A stretch of 64,000 bases of DNA from Flammeovirgaceae bacterium UBA1842 (GCA_002338655.1 DDIU01000032.1:1-64000), one strand, 5' to 3'; positions 24,290 to 34,923 are shown, counted from the first letter of the stretch. Program-made: numbers and translations. Notes: generated by a model not told the origin, from the sequence alone.

Positions 24290-26641
24290 ATGATTAAGAA
24301 TTATTTAAAAATCGCCTTTAGAACTATTCAAAAGCAGAAGTTTTATGCGCTGGTCAATATTTTCGGCCTTACCGTTGGCCTTACCAGTGTCATCTTGATC
24401 GTACTGTATGTCAATGACGAGTTGAGTTATGACAAATTCCATTCAGACTACGATCGAATTTACAGGGTAGTTGAGAATCAGTATTATGCCGATCAGCCCG
24501 TGTTCCCTGTAGCAGTTACTCCTGGTCCCCTAGCCCCTTCACTTAAAGCTGATTTTCCGGAAATTGAGTACGCCACCCGGGTAAATTTTAATAATGATCG
24601 GTTTGATTATGGGAACGAATCATTTATAGAAAGTGGAGCATTTGTTGATAAGGATTTTTTTAATGTATTCTCTTTTAATTTAATAAAAGGCAACCCTGAA
24701 AGTGTTTTTAATCAAATCAATGCACTGGTAATTGATGAAAATCTAGCAGCAAAATATTTTGCCGATGTTGATCCAATAGGCAAGCTCATAAAACTTAATG
24801 GAAATAAAGAAATGATAGTGACTGGGGTCATGCAAAATGTGCCAGAAAACTCCCATATCAAGTTTAGTTATTTGATGTCCACAGATCTGCTTCGGACACA
24901 TTGGGACGGGCTGGACAATGCCTGGGGCAACAATACTTTATACACCTATGTAAAAGTACAGGATGGTATTAAGCTAAATGAACTTAATAGTAAAATAAAG
25001 GAGCAAATAAAGCGGAATAGGGAAGGCTCAGTTACTGATATTTATCTTCAACCATTAACCGCCATTCATCTTGATGAAGTAAATTTTACTGCTGATGTGG
25101 ATGGCAAAGGAAATATAGTTTATGTCGACATATTTTCCATTGTAGCGCTATTTATCCTATTTATCGCTTGTATTAATTTTATGAATCTTGCCACGGCAAG
25201 ATCAATGAAAAGGGCAAAGGAAGTTGGGCTCAGGAAAACCGTTGGTGCCAGTCGTTATCAATTAATTTATCAGTTTCTTGGCGAATCGATTTTGATGTCT
25301 ACCATAGCCACATTATTAGCTATCCTATTGGTGGATTTACTCCTTCCGGCATTTAACAATCTTGCTGGCAAAAGCCTTGAGCTCCATTTATTGGATTCAG
25401 CCAATGGATTTAAAATATTGTTGTTATTGTTTGCGGCAGCCATTGCAACAGGGGTATTGGCTGGTAGCTACCCTGCTGTTTTCCTATCTTCATTTAAGCC
25501 AACCACTGTGCTGAAAGGTCAAAAAGTAAAAGGAGGAGGATTGTTTAGAAAAGTATTGGTGGTACTTCAATTTACTGTTTCAATTGTATTGCTCATCGGG
25601 ACGATTACCATTTCTAATCAACTTGATTACATTCAATCGAAGAATCTCGGTATCAATAAAGACCAGGTGGTTTATATCCGGTCGTTAAGTGATGATTACC
25701 AAATATTTAAAGATGAATTGGAAAATCAGCAGGGGATAATTTCTGTCGGTTTATCAAATCAGCATCCTGCCTATGTACAGAATTCCACCTCTGGAATATC
25801 ATGGGAAGGAGCCAACCCAGATGAAACTATTTTGATCCATTTAGAAGCGGTAGACCCGGGGTATATTCCTACCATGCAAATTGAGCTGGTAGCGGGCAGA
25901 AATTTTTCAGATCAAATCAAATCTGATACAAGTGCAGTGATTATCAACGAGACCGCTTTGAAGTTGATCGGTTACACTGATCCCATTGGCGCCAAATTGT
26001 TTGCAGGAGATGAAAGGACAATAATAGGTGTGGCCAAAGATTTTAACTTCAAATCGGTCCATCAGGCCATTGAGCCATTAGTGCTTTTTATGGATCCTGA
26101 TAGGTATAGTCGAACATTTATAAAAATTGATAAGGAAAACATTAAGGAATCAATGGCCAAGATTAAGGCTGAATGGATCAAATTAAATCCGGAAAGCACG
26201 TTTAATGCTACATTTTTGGATGAAGATTTTAACCAATTGTATGCTTCCGAACAAAGAACGAGTACCCTTTTCAACTTCTTTTCAGTACTGGCCATTATTA
26301 TTTCCTGTTTGGGACTTTTCGGATTGTCTTCCTACATGGCCGAACAACGTACCAAAGAACTTAGCATAAGAAAAGTACTAGGGGCATCTATCGGCAGTTT
26401 GTTTTACCTGGTGTCCAAAGATTTTACAGCGCTTGTGCTATTGGCTTTTCTGATAGCTATTCCCATTAGCACTTATTTTATGAATTCCTGGCTCGATTCA
26501 TTTGCTTATAAAATTCATTTAGGCGCAACGGTATTTATCCTTGCTGGGGTATCAGCTTTGGTTATTGCGCTGGTTACGGTCAGTTATCAATCATTAAACG
26601 CGGCTAAGTCCAATCCTGTTAACACCCTTAAAGGGGAATAA
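24290..26641 (+). CDS. ABC transporter permease, MacB/FtsX type, array member 3
   Basis: The 783-residue product starts MIKNYLKIAFRTIQKQKFYA and has the family layout: one N-terminal helix, a periplasmic MacB domain, FtsX1 with MKRAKEVGLRKTVGASRYQL, a second periplasmic domain, and FtsX2 with QRTKELSIRKVLGASIGSLF, ending NPVNTLKGE. It is slightly shorter than its neighbours owing to shorter periplasmic parts. Twelve bases separate it from member 2. The frame is intact, with no sign of decay. Confidence 0.9.
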   Translation: MIKNYLKIAFRTIQKQKFYALVNIFGLTVGLTSVILIVLYVNDELSYDKFHSDYDRIYRVVENQYYADQPVFPVAVTPGPLAPSLKADFPEIEYATRVNFNNDRFDYGNESFIESGAFVDKDFFNVFSFNLIKGNPESVFNQINALVIDENLAAKYFADVDPIGKLIKLNGNKEMIVTGVMQNVPENSHIKFSYLMSTDLLRTHWDGLDNAWGNNTLYTYVKVQDGIKLNELNSKIKEQIKRNREGSVTDIYLQPLTAIHLDEVNFTADVDGKGNIVYVDIFSIVALFILFIACINFMNLATARSMKRAKEVGLRKTVGASRYQLIYQFLGESILMSTIATLLAILLVDLLLPAFNNLAGKSLELHLLDSANGFKILLLLFAAAIATGVLAGSYPAVFLSSFKPTTVLKGQKVKGGGLFRKVLVVLQFTVSIVLLIGTITISNQLDYIQSKNLGINKDQVVYIRSLSDDYQIFKDELENQQGIISVGLSNQHPAYVQNSTSGISWEGANPDETILIHLEAVDPGYIPTMQIELVAGRNFSDQIKSDTSAVIINETALKLIGYTDPIGAKLFAGDERTIIGVAKDFNFKSVHQAIEPLVLFMDPDRYSRTFIKIDKENIKESMAKIKAEWIKLNPESTFNATFLDEDFNQLYASEQRTSTLFNFFSVLAIIISCLGLFGLSSYMAEQRTKELSIRKVLGASIGSLFYLVSKDFTALVLLAFLIAIPISTYFMNSWLDSFAYKIHLGATVFILAGVSALVIALVTVSYQSLNAAKSNPVNTLKGE

Positions 26642-26655
26642 TTAAGGCAATATTG

Positions 26656-29025
26656 ATGTTAAAAAGTTATTTAAAAATTGCGCTCAGGAATTTCACAAGA
26701 CGACAGGTCTATTCAATAGTCAATGTTGTTGGTCTGAGTGTAGCTCTCGCCTGTTGTTTGCTAGTTTACCTTTTTGTAAAAAGCGAATTTACCTACGATA
26801 CTTTTCATGATAACTATGAAAATATTTATCGACTTAATGTCAAAACGAAAAGGAGTGCAGATGGAGACTGGCGTGAACTAGGTGCTGTTGCTGCTGCCAT
26901 GGCTCCAGCGTTCGCAGAAAATTCCGCAGGAATAGATAAATATGTTCGTCTAAAGGGTGCACTGGCACTTATGAAGGTCAATGAAGAGTATCGTGAAGTG
27001 CCCTTTATTTACGCTGACCCTGACATTTTTAAAGTGTTCACATTCCCCCTTTTGCGAGGAGAGTCGAAGTCGTTATTTAATGACCCAAATACGGCTATAT
27101 TATCTGAAGAATATGCATTGAAATGGTTTAATACCTTGGAAGTTGTTGGGAAAACATTCTCTGTACAGCTTAATGATGAATATGTGCCCATTACTATAAA
27201 AGGGGTGACCAAAAAGATACCGGGAAATTCATCCATTCAATTTGATATTTTATTGCCATTTCAAAAATTCATACAAACTGCTGGTGGCGACTGGCTCACA
27301 AGTTGGAATGCATGGGGGATACCCACTTACTTCCTGATGAAAGAAAGTTTCAATGCGACTGACTTTGATGAACAGCTGACCAAAATTGCAAGAAAGCATT
27401 TCCCTGAAGAAAGTAGAATGAATTACGCCATGTCTACTCAACCATTAAAGGACATTTATCTGGATGAATCGGTAAGAGGCTTTTCAGCTAGTGGAAAGAA
27501 AAGCACCTCATGGGTATTGTTGACCATCGCTGCCTTTATCATCATCATAGCAAGTATTAACTATACCAACTTGGCCATAGGTATGGCATTGCCACGTACT
27601 AAAGAGATTGGGTTGCGCAAAACCATTGGTGCTTCTGGAAGGCAATTGGCATTTCAATTTCTGGGTGAAGCGTTTTTATATTCTATAGTATCGTTGTTTT
27701 TTGCGTTGCTTTTAGCCGATTTATTACTCCCCTATTTTAGCTTGCTCACCAATACCTCTCTCGATATAATTGGGGCTTTGGACTATCAATTAGTCACGTT
27801 TATTGTGTCACTTGTTTTATTGATAACACTTATGGCAGGGGGTTACCCAGCTTTAATTGTATCAAAATTTAACACTATAAAGGCCCTTAAAGGTCAGGTA
27901 AGATCTAATAAGCGAGGTCTGTTAATTAAATCACTCATCGTTTTCCAGTTTGTCCTTGCCGTCATATTTACATTTGGCACTTACACTATGACTGAGCAGA
28001 TTAACTTTTTTTACACTACCGACCGGGGGTATGATGACCAGAATATAATAGCGATCTATGTCCGTGATGTGGATGGAGATAGGGTACTCAAGAGAATGAA
28101 AGAAGATCTTGTACTTCAGCCGGAGATAGCTTCCATATCCTCCATGGGATGGACAGGAACAAGATTGATGGTAGGTGAAGGTCAAGTTGCAGCTGATATT
28201 TATAGGGTTGACCCCGAATTTTTTAACACCTTAAATATCGATATCATTAAAGGCAGTGGGTTCAGCAAACATGCCTCTGAAAACCAAGCGAATACGGTCA
28301 TAGTAAATAGAAGTTTATTAAAGGAAATAGGGGTGGCGTTGGAAGATGCTGTGGGCACAACAATTCCATTTAATAGATATGATGGCTTTGACAATCCAAT
28401 GATCATTGGGGTGATTGATGATGTGAAATTTGAATCTCTACATTCAGAAGTTGACCCGCTAATCATTCATACCAATAATAACCAGGAACTCAAAAGAATA
28501 ATGATAAAGATAGTAGAGGGGAACAGGGTGGCTGGTCAAAAGAAAGTTGAGCAATCATGGGCGAATATCTTTACAGACAGGCCATTTGAGTTTGAATATT
28601 TGACAGATATTAACAACGGGCAATATGCTTCAGATGAAAATGAAAGGATTATCATTTTATCAGCAGGGTTCTTATCCGTCCTAATCTCTTGTTTGGGTTT
28701 GTTCGCTCTTTCCAATCTGAGTATTGCTCAGCGTAAAAAAGAGATAGGGGTAAGAAAAATAATGGGCGCCCGTCTTCCGGAATTGTTCATTACACTATCT
28801 GCCAGGTTCACTTTGCTCATAGCTATTTCTTTGATTGTGGCATTGCCCATTGCTTGGTATTTAGCCTCAGGGTGGTTAGAAAATTTTGCATTTAAGATTG
28901 AATTGGGAGCAGCACCCTTTATAGTTATTACTGTCTTTATGTTTCTGCTCTCTTTGATTTCTATAAGCTATCAGATAGTAAAAACGTCAAATATAAATCC
29001 TGCAGTAACACTTAGGGAAGAATAA
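26656..29025 (+). CDS. ABC transporter permease, MacB/FtsX type, array member 4
   Basis: The ATG at 26656 is preferred over a TTG one codon earlier, giving 789 residues (MLKSYLKIALRNFTRRQVYS). FtsX1 has PRTKEIGLRKTIGASGRQLA and FtsX2 has QRKKEIGVRKIMGARLPELF; the end is NPAVTLREE. The second periplasmic domain (about 450-650) is the most divergent within the set. It lies 14 bases after member 3 and 24 before member 5, within the same operon. Confidence 0.9.
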   Translation: MLKSYLKIALRNFTRRQVYSIVNVVGLSVALACCLLVYLFVKSEFTYDTFHDNYENIYRLNVKTKRSADGDWRELGAVAAAMAPAFAENSAGIDKYVRLKGALALMKVNEEYREVPFIYADPDIFKVFTFPLLRGESKSLFNDPNTAILSEEYALKWFNTLEVVGKTFSVQLNDEYVPITIKGVTKKIPGNSSIQFDILLPFQKFIQTAGGDWLTSWNAWGIPTYFLMKESFNATDFDEQLTKIARKHFPEESRMNYAMSTQPLKDIYLDESVRGFSASGKKSTSWVLLTIAAFIIIIASINYTNLAIGMALPRTKEIGLRKTIGASGRQLAFQFLGEAFLYSIVSLFFALLLADLLLPYFSLLTNTSLDIIGALDYQLVTFIVSLVLLITLMAGGYPALIVSKFNTIKALKGQVRSNKRGLLIKSLIVFQFVLAVIFTFGTYTMTEQINFFYTTDRGYDDQNIIAIYVRDVDGDRVLKRMKEDLVLQPEIASISSMGWTGTRLMVGEGQVAADIYRVDPEFFNTLNIDIIKGSGFSKHASENQANTVIVNRSLLKEIGVALEDAVGTTIPFNRYDGFDNPMIIGVIDDVKFESLHSEVDPLIIHTNNNQELKRIMIKIVEGNRVAGQKKVEQSWANIFTDRPFEFEYLTDINNGQYASDENERIIILSAGFLSVLISCLGLFALSNLSIAQRKKEIGVRKIMGARLPELFITLSARFTLLIAISLIVALPIAWYLASGWLENFAFKIELGAAPFIVITVFMFLLSLISISYQIVKTSNINPAVTLREE

Positions 29026-29049
29026 GGTCATAATAAAAACAACAAGGTC

Positions 29050-31455
29050 ATGCTCAAAAACTACTTCAAAATCTCAATACGGAACCTGCTAAAGCAAAAG
29101 CTCTTTTCGTTCATCAACATTTTAAGCTTAACGATCGGTTTGGCTTGTTCACTTCTGTTGTATTTGTATGTTCAGGATGAATTGAGTTTTGACAAATTCA
29201 ACTCTAATAAGGACTCGATATATCGTGTGGTACAAAATACCCAATTGCCAGATGGTAGCCTTGAATGGCAGGGAATTTTCCATGCTATAGGATTAGGGCC
29301 ACAAATGGTGGAAGAAAACCCTGAAGTAGAGACCTCGGTACGGTTTTACAAACCATGGGGGGAGAGCAAGTATTACATCAAGCAAAATGATAGAAGTTTT
29401 TACGATGAAATACTCTATGCTGATTTTGATGTTTTCAATGTGTTTGACTTTCCAATTGTCAGCGGAACAGTAGATAATCAAAACATAAATTCAGTGGTAC
29501 TGTCACAATCGGCAGCCAATAAATATTTTGGTGACGAAAATCCAGTGAATAAGGTGCTCTCATTTCGAATTGATGGACAATTTATTGATTTCACAGTAGC
29601 TGCAGTTTGTGAAGACATCCCTTCTAATTCAAGTATTCAATTTGATGTGCTTTTGCCATTTAATTATATAGCCTCCACTGAATTTAAGGACTTTGTTGAT
29701 GATTGGAGGTTTGGGGCAATCATTACCTACGTAAAGCTGAAAGATGGCACCGATCCGAACAGACTTAAGTCAAGTTTGGAAAAACTGATGATCACGCGCT
29801 ATCCCAATTATCAGCAAATTGCAGAGGAACGGGGTTACAAAAGTGTGACGGATTATCGCTATTTCGTCCTTGAACCTTTGTTAAATGTGCATTTCAATAC
29901 GGATGTTTTTGAAGGGTTGGTTTTATCTAGCGACCCAAAGTATTCCTATATTTTATTGGGACTTGTTATCGGCATTCTAGGTATTGCCTGTTTCAATTTT
30001 ATGAACCTTAGTTTGTCGAGGTCAGCACATAGGGTAAAGGAAGTTGGTCTGAGGAAAACGATTGGAGCCATAAGAAGTCAGCTCATTATTCAATTTTTAG
30101 GGGAGTCCGTTTTATTGTCATTTAGTGCCCTTCTATTTTCTCTTTTGGTGGCAGATCTATTGCTGCCAATATTCAATGAATTTACTAATAAGCAACTGGA
30201 AATGAGCTCCTTATTTTCAATCGGCTCCTTCTCAACTCTCATTGCAATAAGCTTGTTTATTGGTATTGTGGCTGGATTTTATCCGGCTTTTGTAATTTCT
30301 AAATTCAATATTAAAGAAACACTTGCAGGGGCTAAACATCACGGAGCAGGGGTATTTACAAAAATACTTCTGGTAATACAGTTTAGCATTTCAGCCATGC
30401 TTGTTGTCGGCATGCTGGTAATGAACCAACAGACTAACTTTTTAAAAAATAAAGACCTTGGATTTGACCCTGGTAAAGTTTTGGTTTTAAGGAATTCAAG
30501 TGTAGGTGAGTCGTCTATTTTTACACACTTTAAAAATGCACTACCGGGTTTTAGTGGCATTTCTTCAGTTACATCAGCCAGTCAGAATTTTGCCAATCCA
30601 TCCGGATTGGGAGGTAGGGGTTTTGAATACAAGGGTGAAAGAAAGCGGGTTGGGATGATAAAGGTGAGTGAGAATTATATGAAAACACTGGGCATCCATC
30701 TTGTTGAAGGGCGAACATTCAATCCTTCAGAAAATGCTGTCATTGTCAATGAAGCCTGTAAAAAGGATTTTCGATTAGAGACCAATGGTCAATTTAGTGA
30801 ACTTACTCGATCGCCCGAAACGGATCCAACTGTGGTGGGGGTCATGGGTGACTTCAATTACTCCTCATTGAAATCGGAAATATATCCCATGTTAATACAA
30901 ATGACTCAAGATCAAAACCTGTCAATTATTTATGTAAAGTTGAGCGGAGGTAATACGGATGATGCCATCAATTTTATTAAAAAAGAATGGACTGCTGTAG
31001 CACCTGATCTACCTTTTGAATACTCTTTTTTAAATGACACCATGCGCCAGCAATATGCGGCTGAGGAACGTTGGGGAAATATCATTGGCTATTCAATGGG
31101 CATTACCATTTTACTTTCATGCCTTGGTTTGTTTGGGGTGGTGGCCTTAGGCCTTGATTCTAAGAAAAAGGAAATAAGCATTAGAAAAGTGTTTGGAGCC
31201 CGGGTGGCCAATATTCTATGGCTTATCACTCATTCTTATTTAAAACTGATACTGTTAGCTTTTATCATAGCTGTTCCGGTGTCCTATAAATTTATTCAAG
31301 ATTGGCTTTCCAATTTTGCTTATCATATTGAGATAACACCTAAAATATATATAACGGCTGCAGCGATGATAGTAGGAATCGCAGTCTTAACAATAAGTTT
31401 TAAAACCATTAAAACTGCTATCAGCAATCCAGTCAAATTTTTACGAAACGAATAA
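29050..31455 (+). CDS. ABC transporter permease, MacB/FtsX type, array member 5
   Basis: The 801-residue product (MLKNYFKISIRNLLKQKLFS) keeps the array architecture. FtsX1 carries HRVKEVGLRKTIGAIRSQLI. FtsX2 carries SKKKEISIRKVFGARVANIL, and the C-terminus is NPVKFLRNE. Periplasmic segments include the recurring GNPV/ENPV-type turn and VVGVMGDFNYSSL, a motif seen in all members as G-V-x-x-D-F-N/H. The next gene begins four bases after its stop. Confidence 0.9.
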   Translation: MLKNYFKISIRNLLKQKLFSFINILSLTIGLACSLLLYLYVQDELSFDKFNSNKDSIYRVVQNTQLPDGSLEWQGIFHAIGLGPQMVEENPEVETSVRFYKPWGESKYYIKQNDRSFYDEILYADFDVFNVFDFPIVSGTVDNQNINSVVLSQSAANKYFGDENPVNKVLSFRIDGQFIDFTVAAVCEDIPSNSSIQFDVLLPFNYIASTEFKDFVDDWRFGAIITYVKLKDGTDPNRLKSSLEKLMITRYPNYQQIAEERGYKSVTDYRYFVLEPLLNVHFNTDVFEGLVLSSDPKYSYILLGLVIGILGIACFNFMNLSLSRSAHRVKEVGLRKTIGAIRSQLIIQFLGESVLLSFSALLFSLLVADLLLPIFNEFTNKQLEMSSLFSIGSFSTLIAISLFIGIVAGFYPAFVISKFNIKETLAGAKHHGAGVFTKILLVIQFSISAMLVVGMLVMNQQTNFLKNKDLGFDPGKVLVLRNSSVGESSIFTHFKNALPGFSGISSVTSASQNFANPSGLGGRGFEYKGERKRVGMIKVSENYMKTLGIHLVEGRTFNPSENAVIVNEACKKDFRLETNGQFSELTRSPETDPTVVGVMGDFNYSSLKSEIYPMLIQMTQDQNLSIIYVKLSGGNTDDAINFIKKEWTAVAPDLPFEYSFLNDTMRQQYAAEERWGNIIGYSMGITILLSCLGLFGVVALGLDSKKKEISIRKVFGARVANILWLITHSYLKLILLAFIIAVPVSYKFIQDWLSNFAYHIEITPKIYITAAAMIVGIAVLTISFKTIKTAISNPVKFLRNE

Positions 31456-31459
31456 GGTT

Positions 31460-33847
31460 ATGTTAAAAAACTACTTCAAAATCGCCCTTCGGAATATCTT
31501 TAGAAATAAGGTCTATTCTTTTATCAACATCCTTGGCCTTACCCTAGGCATCACATGCAGCAGCTTGTTGTTTCTTCTGGTTGTAAATGAGATGTCCTAC
31601 GATGGGATGTACACCAAAAACGATCAAATCTATAGGGTTGTAGAGATCGATAACTCTGAAGAGAATACCAGATATTATGGTCAGACTGCACCCCCGGTAG
31701 GCCGAACAATGGTGGAGGAATTTCAGGAAGTCGAAGGAAGTACCAGCCTCTATAAATTTGGTGGACAGATTGTCTTCAGCAAGGGCGATACAAAATTTGA
31801 TGAGCGCAATTATTTCTTTGCTGACAGTGCTTTTTTTAGTGTATTCAATGTCGATTGGATTGCTGGTGACCCCAATACTGTATTGAACGAACCAAAATCT
31901 GTAGTCATTGATGAAGACTGGGCGCATCGCCTTTACGGTGACGGGAATGCCGTAGGCAAAGAACTCGATTTGGGCGGTGATGATATGAGCATTATAACCG
32001 GAGTCTTTAAAACTTTACCTCAAAACTCTCATTTGCAGTTTAAGATATTGTTGTCTGCTCCTACTGGTGAAGACTTTAAAAACTATTTGTCTGATTGGAG
32101 TACTTACGGAGCCTATACCTATGTATTAATGAAGGAAAATGTCAGCGAAGAAGCAGTAGCAGCTAAATTACCTGATTTCATAGCCCGTCATTTTAAGCCT
32201 GAACAAAAGCGCAACTTTTACCTGCAATCATTGAATGACATCCATTTTGAGTCGAAAGGCATTGAATATGGTTCGGAAGCGACCCATGGACAAAAAGCAT
32301 ATGTCTATGTGTTTATAGTGATTGGCTTTTTCATGTTGGTCATCGCCTGTATTAATTATATTAATTTGGCGACAGCCAGGTCATTGCACCGGGGCAAAGA
32401 AATCGGAATTAGAAAAGTTTCAGGAGCCTATCGATCACAACTAATTGCCCAGTTTCTTACAGAATCTACCGTCATTGCCCTGATCTCGTTGGCACTGTCA
32501 GTAGGATTGGTTGATCTGCTACTTCCTTACTTTAACCAATTGACTGATAAGCAGTTTGTATTTAATGTAGACACATTTAGCCATGTACTTTCCATTTTGT
32601 TTTTGGTCACAATGGTGGTAGGACTATTGTCAGGGGGGTATCCTGCTGTGCTGATGTCTAAATTGAAACCTGCCAACATCCTTAAAGGGGCAATGAGTTC
32701 AGGCAAGGGAAGTGCGGTACTTAGAAAAACATTGGTGATTACCCAATTCACCCTTTCGATAGTGATGATCATTGCCACGATAATAGCTGCTGGACAGCTC
32801 AATTACATTCAGAACAAATCTTTGGGTTTTGATAAAGATCAAACCTTAGTGATAGATATAAATAATAGAAATGTAAGGGCACGGTTTGAAACCATGAAAA
32901 CAGAGTTTGCCAAATCGCCCTATGTTAAAGGAGTTGCCGTGTCATCAAGGGTGCCTGGTGAATGGAAAAATATCCGACAGGTTTATACCAATAAGGTTGG
33001 ACAACAAGATTCAATGCGGGTAAACTTTATAGGCTTTGATAAGGATATGATCGACCTCTATGGGATGCAAATGGCTGCGGGAAGCAATTTTACTGGCAAC
33101 GTGAAATCAGACTCACTACATGTACTGATTAATGAGACGGCAGTTAGTGCTTTAGGACTAGAAAACCCAGTAGGGAAATATATTGAAATTAAGGACGGTC
33201 GAGGTGGGACTTTTCAGATTATTGGCGTAGTAAAGGATTTCAATTTCGAGTCGTTGCACAACAAAATTGCACCAGTCATACTTGGGTTTAGGGCAAACCC
33301 CTTCCAATCCATTGATTACTTTTCGTTAAAATTCGATCCAGACCATATCAAAGAAGTATTGGCCCATGCCACAGAAGTTCATAATACCTTTGACACTTAT
33401 TCCCCCATTGAATACCATTTTCTGGATGAGCAATGGGCACTTTTTTACAAAGATGACAGCAGGGCAGAGAATGTATTTGCCATAGGGGCCAGCATCACCA
33501 TATTTATCGCATGCCTCGGGCTTTTCGGGTTGGCCTCTTTTATTATTCAAAAGAGAACCAAAGAGATAGGTGTGAGAAAGGTGCTTGGGGCATCGGCTAC
33601 CAGCTTATTTATGTTGCTCTCAAAGACTTTTGTTTTACAGGTGTTGATTGCCTTTGTCATAGCTGTTCCTATTGCCTGGTATGGCATGAGTTTATGGTTG
33701 GATAATTTTGCATTCAGATTTGAAGTGGGCTACGGAGAATTTTTATTGGCGGGGGCTATAGCTCTATTCATTTCCATAGTATCCGTAAGTTATAGGGTGT
33801 TGGCGGCTGCCAATCTTAATCCCGCTGACACGTTAAAAAGTGAATAA
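31460..33847 (+). CDS. ABC transporter permease, MacB/FtsX type, array member 6
   Basis: The last permease of the first array has 795 residues (MLKNYFKIALRNIFRNKVYS). FtsX1 reads HRGKEIGIRKVSGAYRSQLI and FtsX2 reads KRTKEIGVRKVLGASATSLF, ending NPADTLKSE. It follows member 5 by four bases, and a secreted GIN-domain protein follows 57 bases later with no terminator between. This suggests the operon extends to the terminator at 34878-34914. It is intact. Confidence 0.9.
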   Translation: MLKNYFKIALRNIFRNKVYSFINILGLTLGITCSSLLFLLVVNEMSYDGMYTKNDQIYRVVEIDNSEENTRYYGQTAPPVGRTMVEEFQEVEGSTSLYKFGGQIVFSKGDTKFDERNYFFADSAFFSVFNVDWIAGDPNTVLNEPKSVVIDEDWAHRLYGDGNAVGKELDLGGDDMSIITGVFKTLPQNSHLQFKILLSAPTGEDFKNYLSDWSTYGAYTYVLMKENVSEEAVAAKLPDFIARHFKPEQKRNFYLQSLNDIHFESKGIEYGSEATHGQKAYVYVFIVIGFFMLVIACINYINLATARSLHRGKEIGIRKVSGAYRSQLIAQFLTESTVIALISLALSVGLVDLLLPYFNQLTDKQFVFNVDTFSHVLSILFLVTMVVGLLSGGYPAVLMSKLKPANILKGAMSSGKGSAVLRKTLVITQFTLSIVMIIATIIAAGQLNYIQNKSLGFDKDQTLVIDINNRNVRARFETMKTEFAKSPYVKGVAVSSRVPGEWKNIRQVYTNKVGQQDSMRVNFIGFDKDMIDLYGMQMAAGSNFTGNVKSDSLHVLINETAVSALGLENPVGKYIEIKDGRGGTFQIIGVVKDFNFESLHNKIAPVILGFRANPFQSIDYFSLKFDPDHIKEVLAHATEVHNTFDTYSPIEYHFLDEQWALFYKDDSRAENVFAIGASITIFIACLGLFGLASFIIQKRTKEIGVRKVLGASATSLFMLLSKTFVLQVLIAFVIAVPIAWYGMSLWLDNFAFRFEVGYGEFLLAGAIALFISIVSVSYRVLAAANLNPADTLKSE

Positions 33848-33904
33848 TGCCATGCAACCTTCAATATTCAATGATGTCTTTTAACCGAACTAATCCAAAA
33901 TAAT

Positions 33905-34852
33905 ATGAAACTCAAAATAACAACATTAGTAGCCTGTCTGTTTTTGTACGCTTTCTCCTATGGACAACAAAAAGTAGAAAAAAACTTTACTGGTATCGAT
34001 AACATTAACATGAGTACCAGTTCGGGTGATTGTATTGTGAAAAAGTCAGATGGCAACAAAGTATATGTACTGCTTGAGCACAATTTTGATACAAACAAGT
34101 ATGAGCCTGTCATCGAACAATCAGGGTCAACACTCAAAATAAAGGAAGTTTTCAGTCGTGGCTCAAGTAGTGGTTTTGCCAAATGGACATTGATGGTGCC
34201 CGACAATGTAGAGATCAAATTTAATACTGGCTCAGGTAATTTCTCAGCCAGTAACTTAAAAGTGTCGTTAAATCTCAATACAGGCTCTGGAAATTATGAA
34301 TTTGATCGTATTACAGGAGATATTGTTTCCAATTCTGGTTCGGGAAATATGAGCATATCGTCATTTGAAGGTGAAATGAAATCAAATACGGGCTCTGGCA
34401 ATATAAGGGTGTCAGGCGCTAAGGGTGAGTTGAAATTGAATTGTGGAAGTGGAAATATTGATATCACCAACACCAATGCAGGGATAAAAGCTAATGTGGG
34501 AAGCGGAAACATTTCTGGAAGTGGGATGCTTATAGCTTCATCAAGCAGTTTTAATTCAGGTTCTGGTGATGTTGAACTAACACTCTCAGCTTCTCCGAAG
34601 GCAGATTTATCTGTGAATAGCGGGTCAGGCGATGCTGAATTGGATTATGATGGTAATGAGATTGAAGGATTGATTACCATGAAAGCAAATAAGAAAAACG
34701 GTGATATTGAGGCACCATTTGATTTTGATAGTACAGAAGAGATCAATGAGAATGGCAATCAAACTGTCATTAAAAAAACCGCCAAAATTGGCAATTCAAA
34801 TTTGAAAATAAACGTAAGTACTGGATCTGGGACAGCCAGTATTTCTAAGTAA
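33905..34852 (+). CDS. Secreted GIN/DUF4097-type beta-solenoid protein
   Basis: The 315-residue protein has a signal peptide (MKLKITTLVACLFLYAFSYGQ). Its body is built of short repeats around the motif N-x-G-S-G-N or N-S-G-S-G-D, occurring about ten times (for example KFNTGSGNFSASN and LKLNCGSGNIDITN). This is the GIN / putative adhesin-head pattern, expected to fold as a right-handed beta-solenoid in the periplasm or on the surface. It sits 57 bases after the sixth permease on the same strand and ends before a terminator, so it is probably coexpressed. Whether it is cargo, sensor or unrelated is unknown. Confidence 0.75.
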   Translation: MKLKITTLVACLFLYAFSYGQQKVEKNFTGIDNINMSTSSGDCIVKKSDGNKVYVLLEHNFDTNKYEPVIEQSGSTLKIKEVFSRGSSSGFAKWTLMVPDNVEIKFNTGSGNFSASNLKVSLNLNTGSGNYEFDRITGDIVSNSGSGNMSISSFEGEMKSNTGSGNIRVSGAKGELKLNCGSGNIDITNTNAGIKANVGSGNISGSGMLIASSSSFNSGSGDVELTLSASPKADLSVNSGSGDAELDYDGNEIEGLITMKANKKNGDIEAPFDFDSTEEINENGNQTVIKKTAKIGNSNLKINVSTGSGTASISK

Positions 34853-34877
34853 ATACAATCAGAACAAGCCCAAACGA

Positions 34878-34914
34878 AAACTCACCAAGCGATTAATGTT
34901 TGGTGGGTTTTTTT
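34878..34914 (+). terminator. Intrinsic terminator after the permease operon and GIN gene
   Basis: CACCAA (34883-34888) pairs with TTGGTG (34900-34905), extended outward by three to five pairs including one G-T. A run of seven T follows from 34908. It is the first clear terminator after the sigma-54-like promoter at 19387, some 15.5 kb upstream. Confidence 0.75.
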
Positions 34915-34923
34915 GTTGGACCA

